From Thermoplasmatales archaeon (GTDB lineage Archaea > Thermoplasmatota > Thermoplasmata > Thermoplasmatales > Thermoplasmataceae), in contig DAHXNF010000033.1 in the NCBI GenBank assembly GCA_027366585.1, forward strand, positions 1 through 53,466: a stretch of 53,466 nt of DNA. The letters run 5' to 3'. The translations under genes and the position numbers were made by a program. The notes under the pieces were generated by a model. It saw only the letters and a list, made by a program, of their open reading frames with translations. It ran no database searches and was not told the DNA's origin. Below, one piece after another: positions 1-7,968 of the stretch; the stretch's first letter is position 1; every line of letters begins with the position of its first letter.

Positions 1-2
1 AA

Positions 3-146
3 TCCGAAAATGACAAGGGCATTAATGAATACGAGAAATTAATTAATTTGAAAACTCCATGTTTAAAGGAAAAAACTTTGGGCGGTAGGAGAACCTGCAT
101 CTTATTCGTAAAAGATAAAATAGTTTTAGCGATTGCACAAGCATGA
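3..146 (+). CDS. C-terminal end of an unidentified protein (truncated by window start)
   Basis: A reading frame is open from base 3 to a TGA at 144-146, giving 47 residues of a protein whose start lies outside the window. Its stop overlaps the ATG of the next gene as ATGA, the usual sign of translational coupling, and this is the main reason to believe it is real. The tail is basic, with a GGRRTC stretch followed by a hydrophobic strand-like segment (ILFVKDKIVLAIA). I do not recognise the family. It is probably cotranscribed with the M20 peptidase that follows. Confidence 0.5.
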   Translation, partial: SENDKGINEYEKLINLKTPCLKEKTLGGRRTCILFVKDKIVLAIAQA

Positions 147-1336
147 AGGCTCAAGTTGAAACTGATATAGAAACTGCAACTAAGATCTATCGCAGGCTGA
201 TCCCAATAAAGTCAATTTCTCCCTCTTCCGGTGGTGAAGGAGAGTCGAAGAAAGCTGATGAGATATGTAAGATACTGAGTGAGATGGGATTCTCCGACTA
301 TAATAGGTATGATTTCATGGACCAGCATGGTGTTTCGAGGCCCAATATCATCTTAAAGGTTGGAAATAAGGATCGTACACTGTGGATTATATCGCATATT
401 GATACAGTTCCTGAAGGTTCCCTGGATCTCTGGTCACGGCCACCATTCAGTGCCACTGTCGAGGGCAACAGGATTTACGGAAGAGGATCTGCTGACAACG
501 GTGAAGGCGTTGTTTCATCTCTTCTCATGCTGAAGAATCTTAAGAAGGAAAGGATGAAGTATAATCTTGGCCTTGCATTTGTTGCGGATGAAGAGACCGG
601 GAGCAATTACGGTATCGCTCAACTACTTGACAAGGGAATATTCAATCATGATGACCTGATTGTAGTACCTGATTCTGGAACCGAGGAAGGTAATATAATA
701 GAGATAGCTGAAAAGAGCATTCTGTGGCTCAAGTTCATATTCAATGGTAAGCAGGGTCATGCAAGCAGACCGGATATGGCTGTGAATGCAACTAAACTTG
801 GTATGATGTTCCTCCTAAATCTGGAGAAGAAGCTTTACGAAAAATTCAATGCTTCTGATGAAACGTTTGAGTATCCTCTTTCTACTTTCTCAATTACCAA
901 GCATGAGAAGAATGTCGACAACATCAACACAATTCCCGGTAAGGATGTCTTTTATCTTGACTGCAGGATTCTGCCGCGATATGATCTTGATTCTGTGATG
1001 GATTTCATTGCCGAGGAGTCACTCTCTTTCAGCCACGCGAACGGGGTCAAGATCCAGATCGAGAAAGTACAGAAGGAACAGGCACCGCCAAGCACCAAGA
1101 CAACAGCAGAAGTCTTTATGCTCCTGAGCAGGGCAGTAAACGAAGTCCTGCATAAGGACGCAAAGCCTGTGGGAATCGGCGGTGGAACGTGCGCGGCTTA
1201 TTTCAGAAGAAAAGGGATAAATGCTGTTGTGTGGGGGATATCCGTTGAAGAGACGTATCACAAGCCGGATGAATACGTAATCCTTGATTATGTCTTAAAG
1301 GCTGCAGAAGTTGAATTGGCAATGCTGTACGCTTAG
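143..1336 (+). CDS. M20 family metallopeptidase (ArgE/DapE-like)
   Basis: Predicted cytosolic di-zinc amidohydrolase of the ArgE/DapE/carboxypeptidase G2 group, 397 aa, the normal length. The first metal-binding motif is SHIDTVPEG (His85, Asp87). The bridging Asp118 sits in GRGSADNGEG, the catalytic/metal Glu pair is DEETGS (Glu150-Glu151), and a late His lies in EETYHKPDEY (about residue 379). The central dimerisation domain is marked by GKQGHASRPD. The ATG overlaps the upstream stop (ATGA), which supports this start. The last 4 nt overlap the convergent nadM gene. The substrate cannot be fixed from sequence: acetylornithine, succinyl-diaminopimelate or a dipeptide are all possible. No arginine or lysine biosynthesis genes are adjacent, so a peptidase role is the more cautious reading. 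Confidence 0.85.
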   Translation: MKAQVETDIETATKIYRRLIPIKSISPSSGGEGESKKADEICKILSEMGFSDYNRYDFMDQHGVSRPNIILKVGNKDRTLWIISHIDTVPEGSLDLWSRPPFSATVEGNRIYGRGSADNGEGVVSSLLMLKNLKKERMKYNLGLAFVADEETGSNYGIAQLLDKGIFNHDDLIVVPDSGTEEGNIIEIAEKSILWLKFIFNGKQGHASRPDMAVNATKLGMMFLLNLEKKLYEKFNASDETFEYPLSTFSITKHEKNVDNINTIPGKDVFYLDCRILPRYDLDSVMDFIAEESLSFSHANGVKIQIEKVQKEQAPPSTKTTAEVFMLLSRAVNEVLHKDAKPVGIGGGTCAAYFRRKGINAVVWGISVEETYHKPDEYVILDYVLKAAEVELAMLYA

Positions 1337-1845
1337 TCCCCGTCCGATACAGCAAGGTCTCTTATTCTCTGTACGCCATCTATTTCATTTATCACCCTGG
1401 CGACTGGTTTCGGCACAAATTGTTCCCATTCTTCACCTTTCAATATCCTCTCCCTGATCCTTGTTCCAGACCAGTCCGTTCTGTTGAGCAGGCCCAGCGA
1501 ATGGACATCGTAGTTTTTCTCCTTGAAAAGCCGTTTTACCAGGGAATTGTTGGTATACACCCTGTCAAACTTCGGGGTAAGACCTTCGACATGCGCAACC
1601 CATAATGGATTCGAATTCACGTCTTCAATGGGCACCAGATAGAAACTGTTGATCTTTGCTTCTTCCAGCGTTTCGGATATCATCAGATGTCTTTCCCCAG
1701 CGGTGAATGGATCCTTCAGGGTGTGAGAGTACTGGGCACTTCCGATTCCAATGATCACTGAAGTGTTTTCCTCAAGGATTTCCTTTATGACCTCGAAATG
1801 CCCGTTGTGGAATGGCTGAAACCTACCAACTATCAAAGCTCGCAT
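1333..1845 (-). CDS. nadM: Nicotinamide-nucleotide adenylyltransferase, archaeal NadM type
   Basis: Transfers AMP from ATP to nicotinamide (or nicotinate) mononucleotide in NAD synthesis. The 170-residue length is typical of archaeal NadM. The nucleotidyltransferase fold is identified by GRFQPFHNGH near the N-terminus (HxGH motif at residues 13-16) and by the C-terminal SGTRIRERI motif, the archaeal counterpart of ISSTxxR that binds the ATP phosphates. The ATG start gives MRALIVGRFQPFHNGH, as in characterised homologues. It is transcribed alone toward the M20 peptidase and overlaps that gene's stop by 4 nt, a convergent arrangement. Confidence 0.95.
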   Translation of the reverse strand: MRALIVGRFQPFHNGHFEVIKEILEENTSVIIGIGSAQYSHTLKDPFTAGERHLMISETLEEAKINSFYLVPIEDVNSNPLWVAHVEGLTPKFDRVYTNNSLVKRLFKEKNYDVHSLGLLNRTDWSGTRIRERILKGEEWEQFVPKPVARVINEIDGVQRIRDLAVSDGD

Positions 1846-1878
1846 GGTCTTTCAGGATACATTGCTAATATATTGTTA

Positions 1879-2688
1879 TTAGTCCCTAATCTCCTTCTCA
1901 GCCATGTAAGCAGTGAACAGTATCAACGCGACCGCAAGTATTGCAAGTCCACCGAGCCACCATCCAATGCTCGTCCACTGAGCCGATGTAGTCACGTTCC
2001 CATTGATTATGACGGTCCTTATCGCCTCTGCGGACCAGGAAACCGGATTGTATTGGGCTATATTCGACAGCCATGGGGCCATCATTCCAGGTGCAAACAT
2101 CGCATAGCTCATAAACATAAGAGGAAGATTTACAAGGTTGACGATCCCAAAGATCGAGTTCATGTTTGTCATCCTGATGGCTATCACGCTGAATATGGAC
2201 GAGAATATGAACGAGACCAAAATCACGGCAGCAACAACGACAAGAGCATCGATCACATTAAAACCATTTGCAAAGACCAGTCCGTTTGGAATCAGTATGG
2301 CTGCAACAACCAATATCAGGGCCTGCGGCAGTATTCTGAATATGGCAGATAATATCTTGGACAGTACTATTGAACTCCTCCTTATGGGAGACGAGAGGAA
2401 TCTTCCCATTGGGCCAAGTCTCCTGTCAAATATGATATTAGTCCCGGCAAACATCGCTGTGAATAGCCCGGTGATAGTAAGGACTCCTCCCACAATATAC
2501 GTGATGTAGTTAGTTGCACCATCCAGTACCACCTTTGCATCTGCACCGGAAACAAATCTCGTAATATCGAAGGCGCTCCCGAAAAGTGCAACCCAGAAGA
2601 ATGGTTGTATCAAACCAGTTATCAGAAAAACTGGGTTTCTGTACCACTTCTTCAATTCCCTCATGGTCAAAGGTCCAAGGCCGCTCAT
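1879..2688 (-). CDS. ABC-2 type transporter permease
   Basis: Membrane subunit of an ABC exporter (DrrB/ABC-2 family), 269 aa. After a short cytoplasmic N-terminus it shows about six hydrophobic segments: residues around 20-38, 60-80, 105-130, 140-165, 172-195 and 240-260. The usual loop GPMGRFLSSPIRRSSIVLSK joins the second and third. Its ATG overlaps the stop of the upstream ATPase gene (2685-2688), so the pair is translationally coupled. With the PadR regulator upstream this forms a regulator-ATPase-permease operon, a standard layout for drug or toxic-compound export in archaea. The substrate is unknown. Confidence 0.88.
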   Translation of the reverse strand: MSGLGPLTMRELKKWYRNPVFLITGLIQPFFWVALFGSAFDITRFVSGADAKVVLDGATNYITYIVGGVLTITGLFTAMFAGTNIIFDRRLGPMGRFLSSPIRRSSIVLSKILSAIFRILPQALILVVAAILIPNGLVFANGFNVIDALVVVAAVILVSFIFSSIFSVIAIRMTNMNSIFGIVNLVNLPLMFMSYAMFAPGMMAPWLSNIAQYNPVSWSAEAIRTVIINGNVTTSAQWTSIGWWLGGLAILAVALILFTAYMAEKEIRD

Positions 2689-3677
2689 TTCCTCAACCTC
2701 CTCAAGTTCATCATGGTCTTCCTCGCATCCCCCGGTTCCTCTGCCCTGATATCCTTTCCCGTATACTCCAGGAATACCTCATCTAAAGAAGGCTTCTGGA
2801 CAGTGAGTTTCACTGTTGAGAGCTCCTTTGAAGATATGTAATTGATAACATCCGGCAGAGAATCGTCTGCGTTTTCAAGTTTGATCCTGACGCTATTTGG
2901 ACCAGAATCAGTCACTTCTACAACGTTTGGAATCCTTTTCATTATGTCTGCCTGTTCCTGTGTCTTAAAAGTTACAGTGACAACGTCACCTTTTAGCGAT
3001 GCCTTTAACTCCTGCGGACTGCCGGTAATCAGAATCTTTCCATGATCAATGATGGAAACGCGGTCTGCCAGTGCATCTATCTCCTCCAGGTAGTGAGAAG
3101 TAAGGATAATAGTTACATCAAGCTTTTTCTGAATTTCACGAACGTAACTCCACATCTGCGTCCTGGTCTGCACGTCTAGGCCAAGGGTAGGCTCATCGAG
3201 GAACAGTATTTTTGGCTCATTTACCAGGCCAACTATAAGCTCGAGCCTTTTTCTCATACCACCAGAGTAGCCTCGTACCAACCTGTCTGCGGGTTCCTCC
3301 ATATCGACTAATTTCAATAGCCTTTCAATCCGCTCTTCATACACACTCTTAGGAACATCATAAAACTGTGCAACCATTACAAGGTTTTCCCTTCCAGTTA
3401 GATCCTCATCAGCTGTGAGATCCTGCGGAACAACCCCGATACTCTTCCTGACACCCATAGAATCCTTAATTATGTCCTTTCCAGCCACAATCGCTGTTCC
3501 AGATGTCGGGGAAATTCTCGTTGTCAACATGTTTATAGTGGTTGTCTTTCCAGCACCATTGGGTCCAAGTAATCCGTAAATCTCTCCCTCATTTATGGTG
3601 ATATTCAGGCTGTCCACGGCCTTTATGTGGCCTTGATATATCTTAGTCAGGTTTTTCGTTGTTATTATATCTGTCAT
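2685..3677 (-). CDS. ABC exporter ATP-binding protein (DrrA-like)
   Basis: ATPase subunit of the exporter encoded with the following permease. All ABC motifs are intact: Walker A GPNGAGKT at residues 38-45, signature YSGGM at 137-141, Walker B ILFLDEP at 157-163, and the switch His195 in LTSHYLEE. The 330-residue length includes the roughly 90-residue C-terminal extension common to DrrA/CcmA-type ATPases. That extension ends in a TVQKPSLDEVFLEYTGKDIR segment, the typical tail of this subgroup. It lies 12 nt downstream of the PadR gene and overlaps the permease start by 4 nt, so one three-gene transcript is likely. Confidence 0.93.
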   Translation of the reverse strand: MTDIITTKNLTKIYQGHIKAVDSLNITINEGEIYGLLGPNGAGKTTTINMLTTRISPTSGTAIVAGKDIIKDSMGVRKSIGVVPQDLTADEDLTGRENLVMVAQFYDVPKSVYEERIERLLKLVDMEEPADRLVRGYSGGMRKRLELIVGLVNEPKILFLDEPTLGLDVQTRTQMWSYVREIQKKLDVTIILTSHYLEEIDALADRVSIIDHGKILITGSPQELKASLKGDVVTVTFKTQEQADIMKRIPNVVEVTDSGPNSVRIKLENADDSLPDVINYISSKELSTVKLTVQKPSLDEVFLEYTGKDIRAEEPGDARKTMMNLRRLRK

Positions 3678-3689
3678 ACGTCAAAGCTC

Positions 3690-4148
3690 CTATTTTCTTT
3701 CTTCTTTCTTTTCAATTAAATTGCAAAGAGACTTCAGCCTGAGCGCAGTCTTCTCTATCCTCTCCCTGAAGTTACCAATTGAACTCTTCATATCCTCTAA
3801 ATAATCAACGTAGCTTTCAAGTTCATTGATTGTCCTTTCTAATTTATGTTCTAAGTCTGAAGAATCGTCTTTATCTGCTGGATTCAAACCGATCGTATTT
3901 CTTCCTTCTCCTGTTAGAGTGTACATGCTGTCAGTTCGATTTACAAGCCCCTCTTTTTCGAGAGACTTAAGCAAGGGATATACTGTACCAGGGCTCGGTC
4001 TCCAGAACCCCCATGCTGCCCTTTCTATGGAATCCATAATATCTATACCTCTTTTAGGGCCATTTGACAGAATAAGAAGAACCTGCCAGCGCAACCCTCC
4101 ATGCCTCTTGAAAACCTGATCTGGAGAGAGACCTTTAATCATAATCAC
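3690..4148 (-). CDS. PadR family transcriptional regulator
   Basis: Winged-helix regulator of 152 aa. The PadR domain covers about residues 12-85, with recognition-helix and wing residues in WRPSPGTVYPLLKSLEKEGLV followed by the wing strand YTLTGEGR. A C-terminal helical dimerisation segment (about 100-150) is rich in Glu, Lys and Leu. PadR proteins usually repress an adjacent exporter and release on ligand binding. The gene stands first in the operon with the ABC exporter, which supports autoregulation and control of export. A short inverted repeat sits between its TATA-like box and its start codon (see the regulatory entry). Start chosen: ATG giving MIMIKGLSP. Confidence 0.9.
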   Translation of the reverse strand: MIMIKGLSPDQVFKRHGGLRWQVLLILSNGPKRGIDIMDSIERAAWGFWRPSPGTVYPLLKSLEKEGLVNRTDSMYTLTGEGRNTIGLNPADKDDSSDLEHKLERTINELESYVDYLEDMKSSIGNFRERIEKTALRLKSLCNLIEKKEERK

Positions 4149-4161
4149 TCAAGTTTCTGAA

Positions 4162-4175
4162 TATCGATTCCGATA
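4162..4175 (-). promoter_or_regulatory. Candidate PadR operator: TATCG-N4-CGATA inverted repeat
   Basis: A 5-bp inverted repeat with a 4-nt spacer lies 14 nt upstream of the padR start codon. It abuts a TATA-like run (CATATATTATCG on the minus strand). Binding here would block the promoter of the regulator-exporter operon. The arms are short, so chance cannot be excluded. Confidence 0.3.
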
Positions 4176-4196
4176 ATATATGTTTCCAGATCGATC

Positions 4197-5429
4197 TTAC
4201 GATACAGTTTGTTTACCAGCTTCAAGATCAAAAGCATTCCCATTATGCTTTAGAGAGGATATACCGATAAAGAAAATAGCTACAATTATTACTATTACGG
4301 ATAGATTTACCAGAATAAAAAAAAGAACTAAAGCATTCGATATAGATATAGGAAAATTCTCTATGCTAAAAACTAAATAATGCAACAACAAAAGAGCTAT
4401 AACCTTCAAAGCTACGAATGACCTGTAAATTATCGAAATTCTAGGGTACAAGTTAAAATTAGCCAGATAATAAATGCCAATTACTAATAACAGGAGGGTT
4501 ATTAAAGATCCAACTGTTTCAAGCGCAATACCCGGATAATAAATTGGAAAGACAATAATGCGTATAGAATCGGAATTCAGTTGAAAAAAGGAAATAGAAG
4601 GTAAATAAAGGATCAGGTAAAGAACGATAGCACTCGATCCTGCTATAAAACGTGTCATGCTTGTCATCAACTTTCTAACGAAGAAAAAATACGCGAGTAG
4701 AAAAGCAAAGCCTGTAATGATAGACAAATATGATAAAATGCTCAGATAAGGTATAATATAAATTAGATCAATGATCCGAATTCGAATAAATGGAATTAAG
4801 CGCACTAAAGCCAGAGGAAAAATGTAGTTATTAAAGAGGAATCCAATTCCAAGGAGTATCACACCAAATCCAAAACTCATCCTTTGAAGTCCATTGAGAT
4901 TATTCCTTATATGGACATTTTTTTCGTCAGGAATAGTAGCTTCTATATGCTTCTCTTCTTCTGGAATAATGAGAATAATTGGGGGTAGCTTCTCTTCTGT
5001 TGGAACAGATGTAGAAAGCTGAACTCTTACTAATTCGGACTGAGTTTTAGCGACTGAAAAGGGAGTATCTGGATCGTTAACTAATAAAATTATGTCATTT
5101 CCCTTAAACGTATCTTTCAGCGATTCAAGATCCTGGCCTGAATCTTCACTGACGAGCACAACGGAATAATGACTTCTGAGCAACCCTAAAGAGAGAGAGT
5201 AGGCAAAATCATTTGTTGGTGTGGTCAGTGAAACAACCACTTCGATAACCTTACCCATATAATCAACGTATGAGTTCTGGAGTTTGCTCAGCAATTCTTC
5301 AACTTTGTTGTCGTAACTCAAAGGATTTCTTTTTCTATTGCTTGTATTGAAAAGAGCCAACCCTTCAAGAGTCGATACAGTATCGACCCTTGTCAAATTT
5401 AATTTAGATAAATTCTTCAAAGGTCCCAA
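4197..5429 (-). CDS. Polytopic membrane protein with cytosolic N-terminal domain, function unknown
   Basis: A 410-residue protein I do not recognise. Residues 1-175 are soluble and alternate beta-strand-like runs (VIEVVVSL, YSVVLVSED, NDIILLVND, PIILIIPEEE) with helices, suggesting a Rossmann-like alpha/beta domain. No nucleotide-binding motif is obvious. From about residue 185 to 395 there are roughly seven hydrophobic segments. The start is TTG: no ATG or GTG lies between it and the in-frame stop upstream. The gene is visibly richer in A/T-ending codons (ATA, AAA, TTA) than its neighbours, which may mean recent acquisition or relaxed selection. It is transcribed toward the PadR operon, 48 nt upstream of padR, and could be read through into it. 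Its location beside the tnpB strip also fits a variable locus. Confidence 0.65.
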   Translation of the reverse strand: MGPLKNLSKLNLTRVDTVSTLEGLALFNTSNRKRNPLSYDNKVEELLSKLQNSYVDYMGKVIEVVVSLTTPTNDFAYSLSLGLLRSHYSVVLVSEDSGQDLESLKDTFKGNDIILLVNDPDTPFSVAKTQSELVRVQLSTSVPTEEKLPPIILIIPEEEKHIEATIPDEKNVHIRNNLNGLQRMSFGFGVILLGIGFLFNNYIFPLALVRLIPFIRIRIIDLIYIIPYLSILSYLSIITGFAFLLAYFFFVRKLMTSMTRFIAGSSAIVLYLILYLPSISFFQLNSDSIRIIVFPIYYPGIALETVGSLITLLLLVIGIYYLANFNLYPRISIIYRSFVALKVIALLLLHYLVFSIENFPISISNALVLFFILVNLSVIVIIVAIFFIGISSLKHNGNAFDLEAGKQTVS

Positions 5430-5679
5430 TCGCCCAAGGTTAGATTCTTCAGAAATAATTAAGTTTTAGGAAAAGGAATGTGCGTTGCATGACAACTTAT
5501 AAGGATTAACATACACAGACTGCTTACATGATCACGTCAACAAAATACAAATTTTTGTCTTCTTACTTTCTGGCATTGTTCTGGTTTTTACGGGGAATTG
5601 AGCAAGAAAGCTCCAACCTTCAGGGAGGAGATGAATTGCGAACGGAAGAATTTAACAGGATGTATAGAATCTCTATAGA

Positions 5680-6858
5680 GTGGAGACAAGAGCCCTCAGA
5701 GTGAGGTTGTATCCAACCGGATCGCAGAAAGAATTGCTGGAAAAGCACTTTGGAGCTAATCGTTTCATCTGGAATTATTTTCTGCAGAAGCGAACAGAAT
5801 ACTACGCTGAGAGCAAAGCCAGGGGGAAGGCACAGGGCATGAATTATTTCAGGACAACGAAACTCCTCACACTGTTGAAGGAGGAAAAGGAATGGCTCTA
5901 TGAAATATCCAGCCAGTCCCTGCAGCAGACATTGAGGAAACTGGATAATGCATTCACGGCATTTTTCAGGAAGAACAGTTCTTATCCTGTATTCCGGTCA
6001 AAGAAAGGGAAACAGTATTTCGTGACTCCTCAGGGTGCGAAATGCAATGAATATCGACTTTTCATCCCCAAGTTCATGGAAGGGATAAGGTTCCGGGATA
6101 AGCATCAGATACCGGAAGAGATCAACCAGGTCATCGTAACAAAGGAAGTCGACAGGTACTATGCTTCTATAATGTATGAAAGCGATGATCATCATGCAAA
6201 GGGAAAGGAACAGATAGGAATAGACATGGGTCTCAAACAATTCGCCACACTCTCCAATGGAATACAGATCGAGAATCCACGCCTGATAAACAAATTTGAG
6301 AGTAGGATAAAAAGACAGCAGAAGAAAATGTCGAGAAAAAGAAGAGGATCGAACAACAGGAAAAAGAATATCATAAGGCTGCAAAAACTGTACCAGCACC
6401 TCACCGATGCGAGAGCGGACTTTATGCACAAGGTATCAACGGCGATAGCCAAGCTTTCAGATACTATTGTGATGGAAGACCTGAACATACAGGGCATGAT
6501 GCAAAACCACCACCTTGCAAAGGGCATCGGTGATGTTTCGTGGTATCGATTCAAGAGGATGCTCGAATACAAGGCAGAATGGAGAGGCATCGAATTCATC
6601 GAAATCGGGATGTTCGATGCTTCATCAAGGGTATGTTCCAGATGCGGCTGGTATAAACGTGACCTTAAGTTATCTGATCGTGTATTCCACTGCAATGCCT
6701 GTGGTCTCATTATCGATAGGGATCTGAATGCAGCAATAAACATAAGAAATATGGGATTGATAAAAGTAGGGAGGGGCACTCCCGAACTCACGCCTGTGGA
6801 GATCGCAACATCGGCGGAACTCTTCAATCGGGGAGGTCTACGAGATGCCGGTCAGTGA
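5680..6858 (+). CDS. tnpB: TnpB, IS200/IS605-family RNA-guided nuclease (OrfB)
   Basis: A 392-residue TnpB. The N-terminal helix-turn-helix region begins with the family hallmark LRVRLYPTGSQKELLEKHFG. The RuvC core follows, with its catalytic residues present: Asp182 in IGIDMGLKQ, Glu266 in IVMEDLNIQG and Asp348 in IDRDLNAAINI. The C-terminal zinc ribbon has Cys319, Cys322, Cys338 and Cys341. The start is GTG, since an in-frame stop lies 13 nt upstream. No TnpA transposase is seen nearby, so this is a lone tnpB. The nuclease core looks intact, but the last residues (after about 380) leave the usual frame: an overlapping +1 frame from 6845 to 6961 encodes a tail that resembles the family's EAGTSDALAEE-type C-terminus. 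This suggests a late frameshift that leaves the catalytic domains untouched. Confidence 0.93.
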   Translation: METRALRVRLYPTGSQKELLEKHFGANRFIWNYFLQKRTEYYAESKARGKAQGMNYFRTTKLLTLLKEEKEWLYEISSQSLQQTLRKLDNAFTAFFRKNSSYPVFRSKKGKQYFVTPQGAKCNEYRLFIPKFMEGIRFRDKHQIPEEINQVIVTKEVDRYYASIMYESDDHHAKGKEQIGIDMGLKQFATLSNGIQIENPRLINKFESRIKRQQKKMSRKRRGSNNRKKNIIRLQKLYQHLTDARADFMHKVSTAIAKLSDTIVMEDLNIQGMMQNHHLAKGIGDVSWYRFKRMLEYKAEWRGIEFIEIGMFDASSRVCSRCGWYKRDLKLSDRVFHCNACGLIIDRDLNAAINIRNMGLIKVGRGTPELTPVEIATSAELFNRGGLRDAGQ

Positions 6859-6960
6859 AGCAGGAACCTCCGATGCTTTAGCTGAGGAGAGGATGTCAGT
6901 CGTATATGAAGCAGGCAAAATTAGAGCTAAAACTTCGAAGAAATCTTATGTTCTGCCATA
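6780..6960 (+). ncRNA. Putative TnpB guide RNA (omega/reRNA) region at the tnpB 3' end
   Basis: In IS200/IS605 elements the guide RNA spans the tnpB 3' end and the right end of the element. Here the region after the zinc ribbon holds a stem-loop candidate: CCTC at 6867-6870 pairs with GAGG at 6884-6887, around a GATGCTTTAGC segment. The boundaries are inferred only; the exact 3' end and guide start cannot be read without comparing element copies. The position matches known omega RNAs. Confidence 0.3.
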
Positions 6961-7050
6961 ATTCACCGTAAGGGCTTGCCTGAATAATTTCTTAAGTCAT
7001 TATTATGCAACTCCTATCGAAAAGGATGAAGAAATATAAAAACAAGGAAT

Positions 7051-7123
7051 TGCGGGTGCCGGGATTTGGACCCGAGGCACGAGCTTGGCAAGCTCGCGTG
7101 TTACCAGGCTACACCACACCCGC
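7051..7123 (-). tRNA. tRNA-Gly (anticodon GCC)
   Basis: On the minus strand the cloverleaf folds completely. The acceptor arm is GCGGGTG paired with CACCCGC, plus discriminator A. The anticodon stem is CGAGC/GCTCG with loop TTGCCAA (anticodon GCC), and the T arm is CGGG-TCCAAAT-CCCG. CCA is not encoded and no intron is present. It lies between the intact tnpB (ends 6858) and a decayed tnpB (from 7221), so mobile elements have settled on both sides. Confidence 0.93.
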
Positions 7124-7220
7124 TCGGGCACCGTATCCCACCAGCTTTAAAAAAGTTCTTCACAAATCCAGTCGCACGGAAGCTCCGACCTTTTACGATG
7201 AATTCCGACATTCTTAAACG

Positions 7221-7500
7221 TTGAAGCATTGTGGCAACATTTTACTTAAAACCTTTAATGTTAAACTGCTTCCAGACAATGAACAGAAGGTTGCACTAAA
7301 CCAAACAGTCATCAAGTTTTATGAAGCCTGCAACTATGTGTTGCATACCGCATTAAAAAGGAGATATACAATAAGGTTCTTCAGCAGAAGACTGTCTATC
7401 AGGATATTAAGAGAGGTATGGACCTGCAGCCCAGCTTGCCATACCATCGGTTAGAAGAACTGGCCAGAATGATTTATATTCAAGTGCATTTCCTGCGGCC
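7221..7500 (+). pseudogene. Decayed tnpB, N-terminal fragment
   Basis: The first about 45 codons read as a TnpB N-terminus: KTFNVKLLPDNEQKVAL and FYEACNYVLHTALK match the family's opening helices. Reading then shifts frame near 7360, and the next frame continues with KEIYNKVLQQKTVYQDIK, a plausible continuation. After about 7490 no recognisable RuvC core or zinc ribbon follows. It differs in sequence from the intact tnpB at 5680, so it is a remnant of another element and not a copy of that one. Confidence 0.6.
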
Positions 7501-7920
7501 TTGAGGAGAAGCTGGCTTTCTCGCATCCCTCAACTTCAGGAACAGGACTGTCGACAACCAGCCTACCGTAGCAGGAGTTGTTTTTGGTCATTCTTCGGTC
7601 TCCAGCTGCAAGGTCCAATGCCATAGCCAGGGTAGTTGGCAATCAAGTGTTGTCTGCCATAACTATTGCTATGAATTGACATTCCGTATATGTAAAGTAA
7701 AATCATTTTATTGTAAACGGACATTTTGTGTCTAACTATTAGCATCAACTTAACTGAAACTGGTCAGTAAAAGTGTGGAACTGTAAATGACTATATATTC
7801 CAAATATAACGGCATTTCTTACCATATATTGGCTCAGTTTGTTTCATTCAAAATTGAGTTAAAAATGCTATGAGATTCCATTAAAGCTGCCTGTTTTTTA
7901 GTAAGTCAGACAACAAAAAT
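7501..7920. other. Gene-free stretch after the tnpB remnant
   Basis: No open frame here has recognisable protein features. The first part is probably decayed mobile-element sequence. From about 7680 onward it becomes AT-rich and leads into the promoter of the tetraether synthase gene. I see no RNA gene or strong hairpin. Confidence 0.5.
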
Positions 7921-7932
7921 CTTTTAATATAG
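7921..7932 (+). promoter_or_regulatory. TATA-box promoter of the tes gene
   Basis: CTTTTAATATAG forms a good archaeal TATA box about 40 nt before the ATG at 7969. This predicts a short leader carrying a Shine-Dalgarno-like AGGAGA at 7955-7960, 8 nt before the start. The leader also holds a four-codon frame (ATG ACT AGA TGA, 7961-7972) whose stop overlaps the tes ATG. Confidence 0.5.
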
Positions 7933-7968
7933 GTTGTTTTAGAGTGTTAATAATAGGAGAATGACTAG

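Noticed and set aside
1798-2352. 184-codon plus-strand frame opposite the ABC permease
   Set aside because: Antisense shadow: its composition (many His, Cys, Arg, Tyr) is unlike a real protein and the minus-strand gene is clear.
5528-5704. 58-codon frame with a hydrophobic N-terminus before tnpB, preceded by a TATA-like ACTTATAAGG
   Set aside because: It overlaps the tnpB start in another frame, has no recognisable family and is too short to trust. A small membrane protein is possible but unsupported.
6192-6827. 211-codon minus-strand frame inside tnpB
   Set aside because: Antisense of a well-supported TnpB with intact motifs; no independent features.
7005-7217. 70-codon plus-strand frame around 7.1 kb
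   Set aside because: It reads through the tRNA-Gly gene on the opposite strand and has no protein features.
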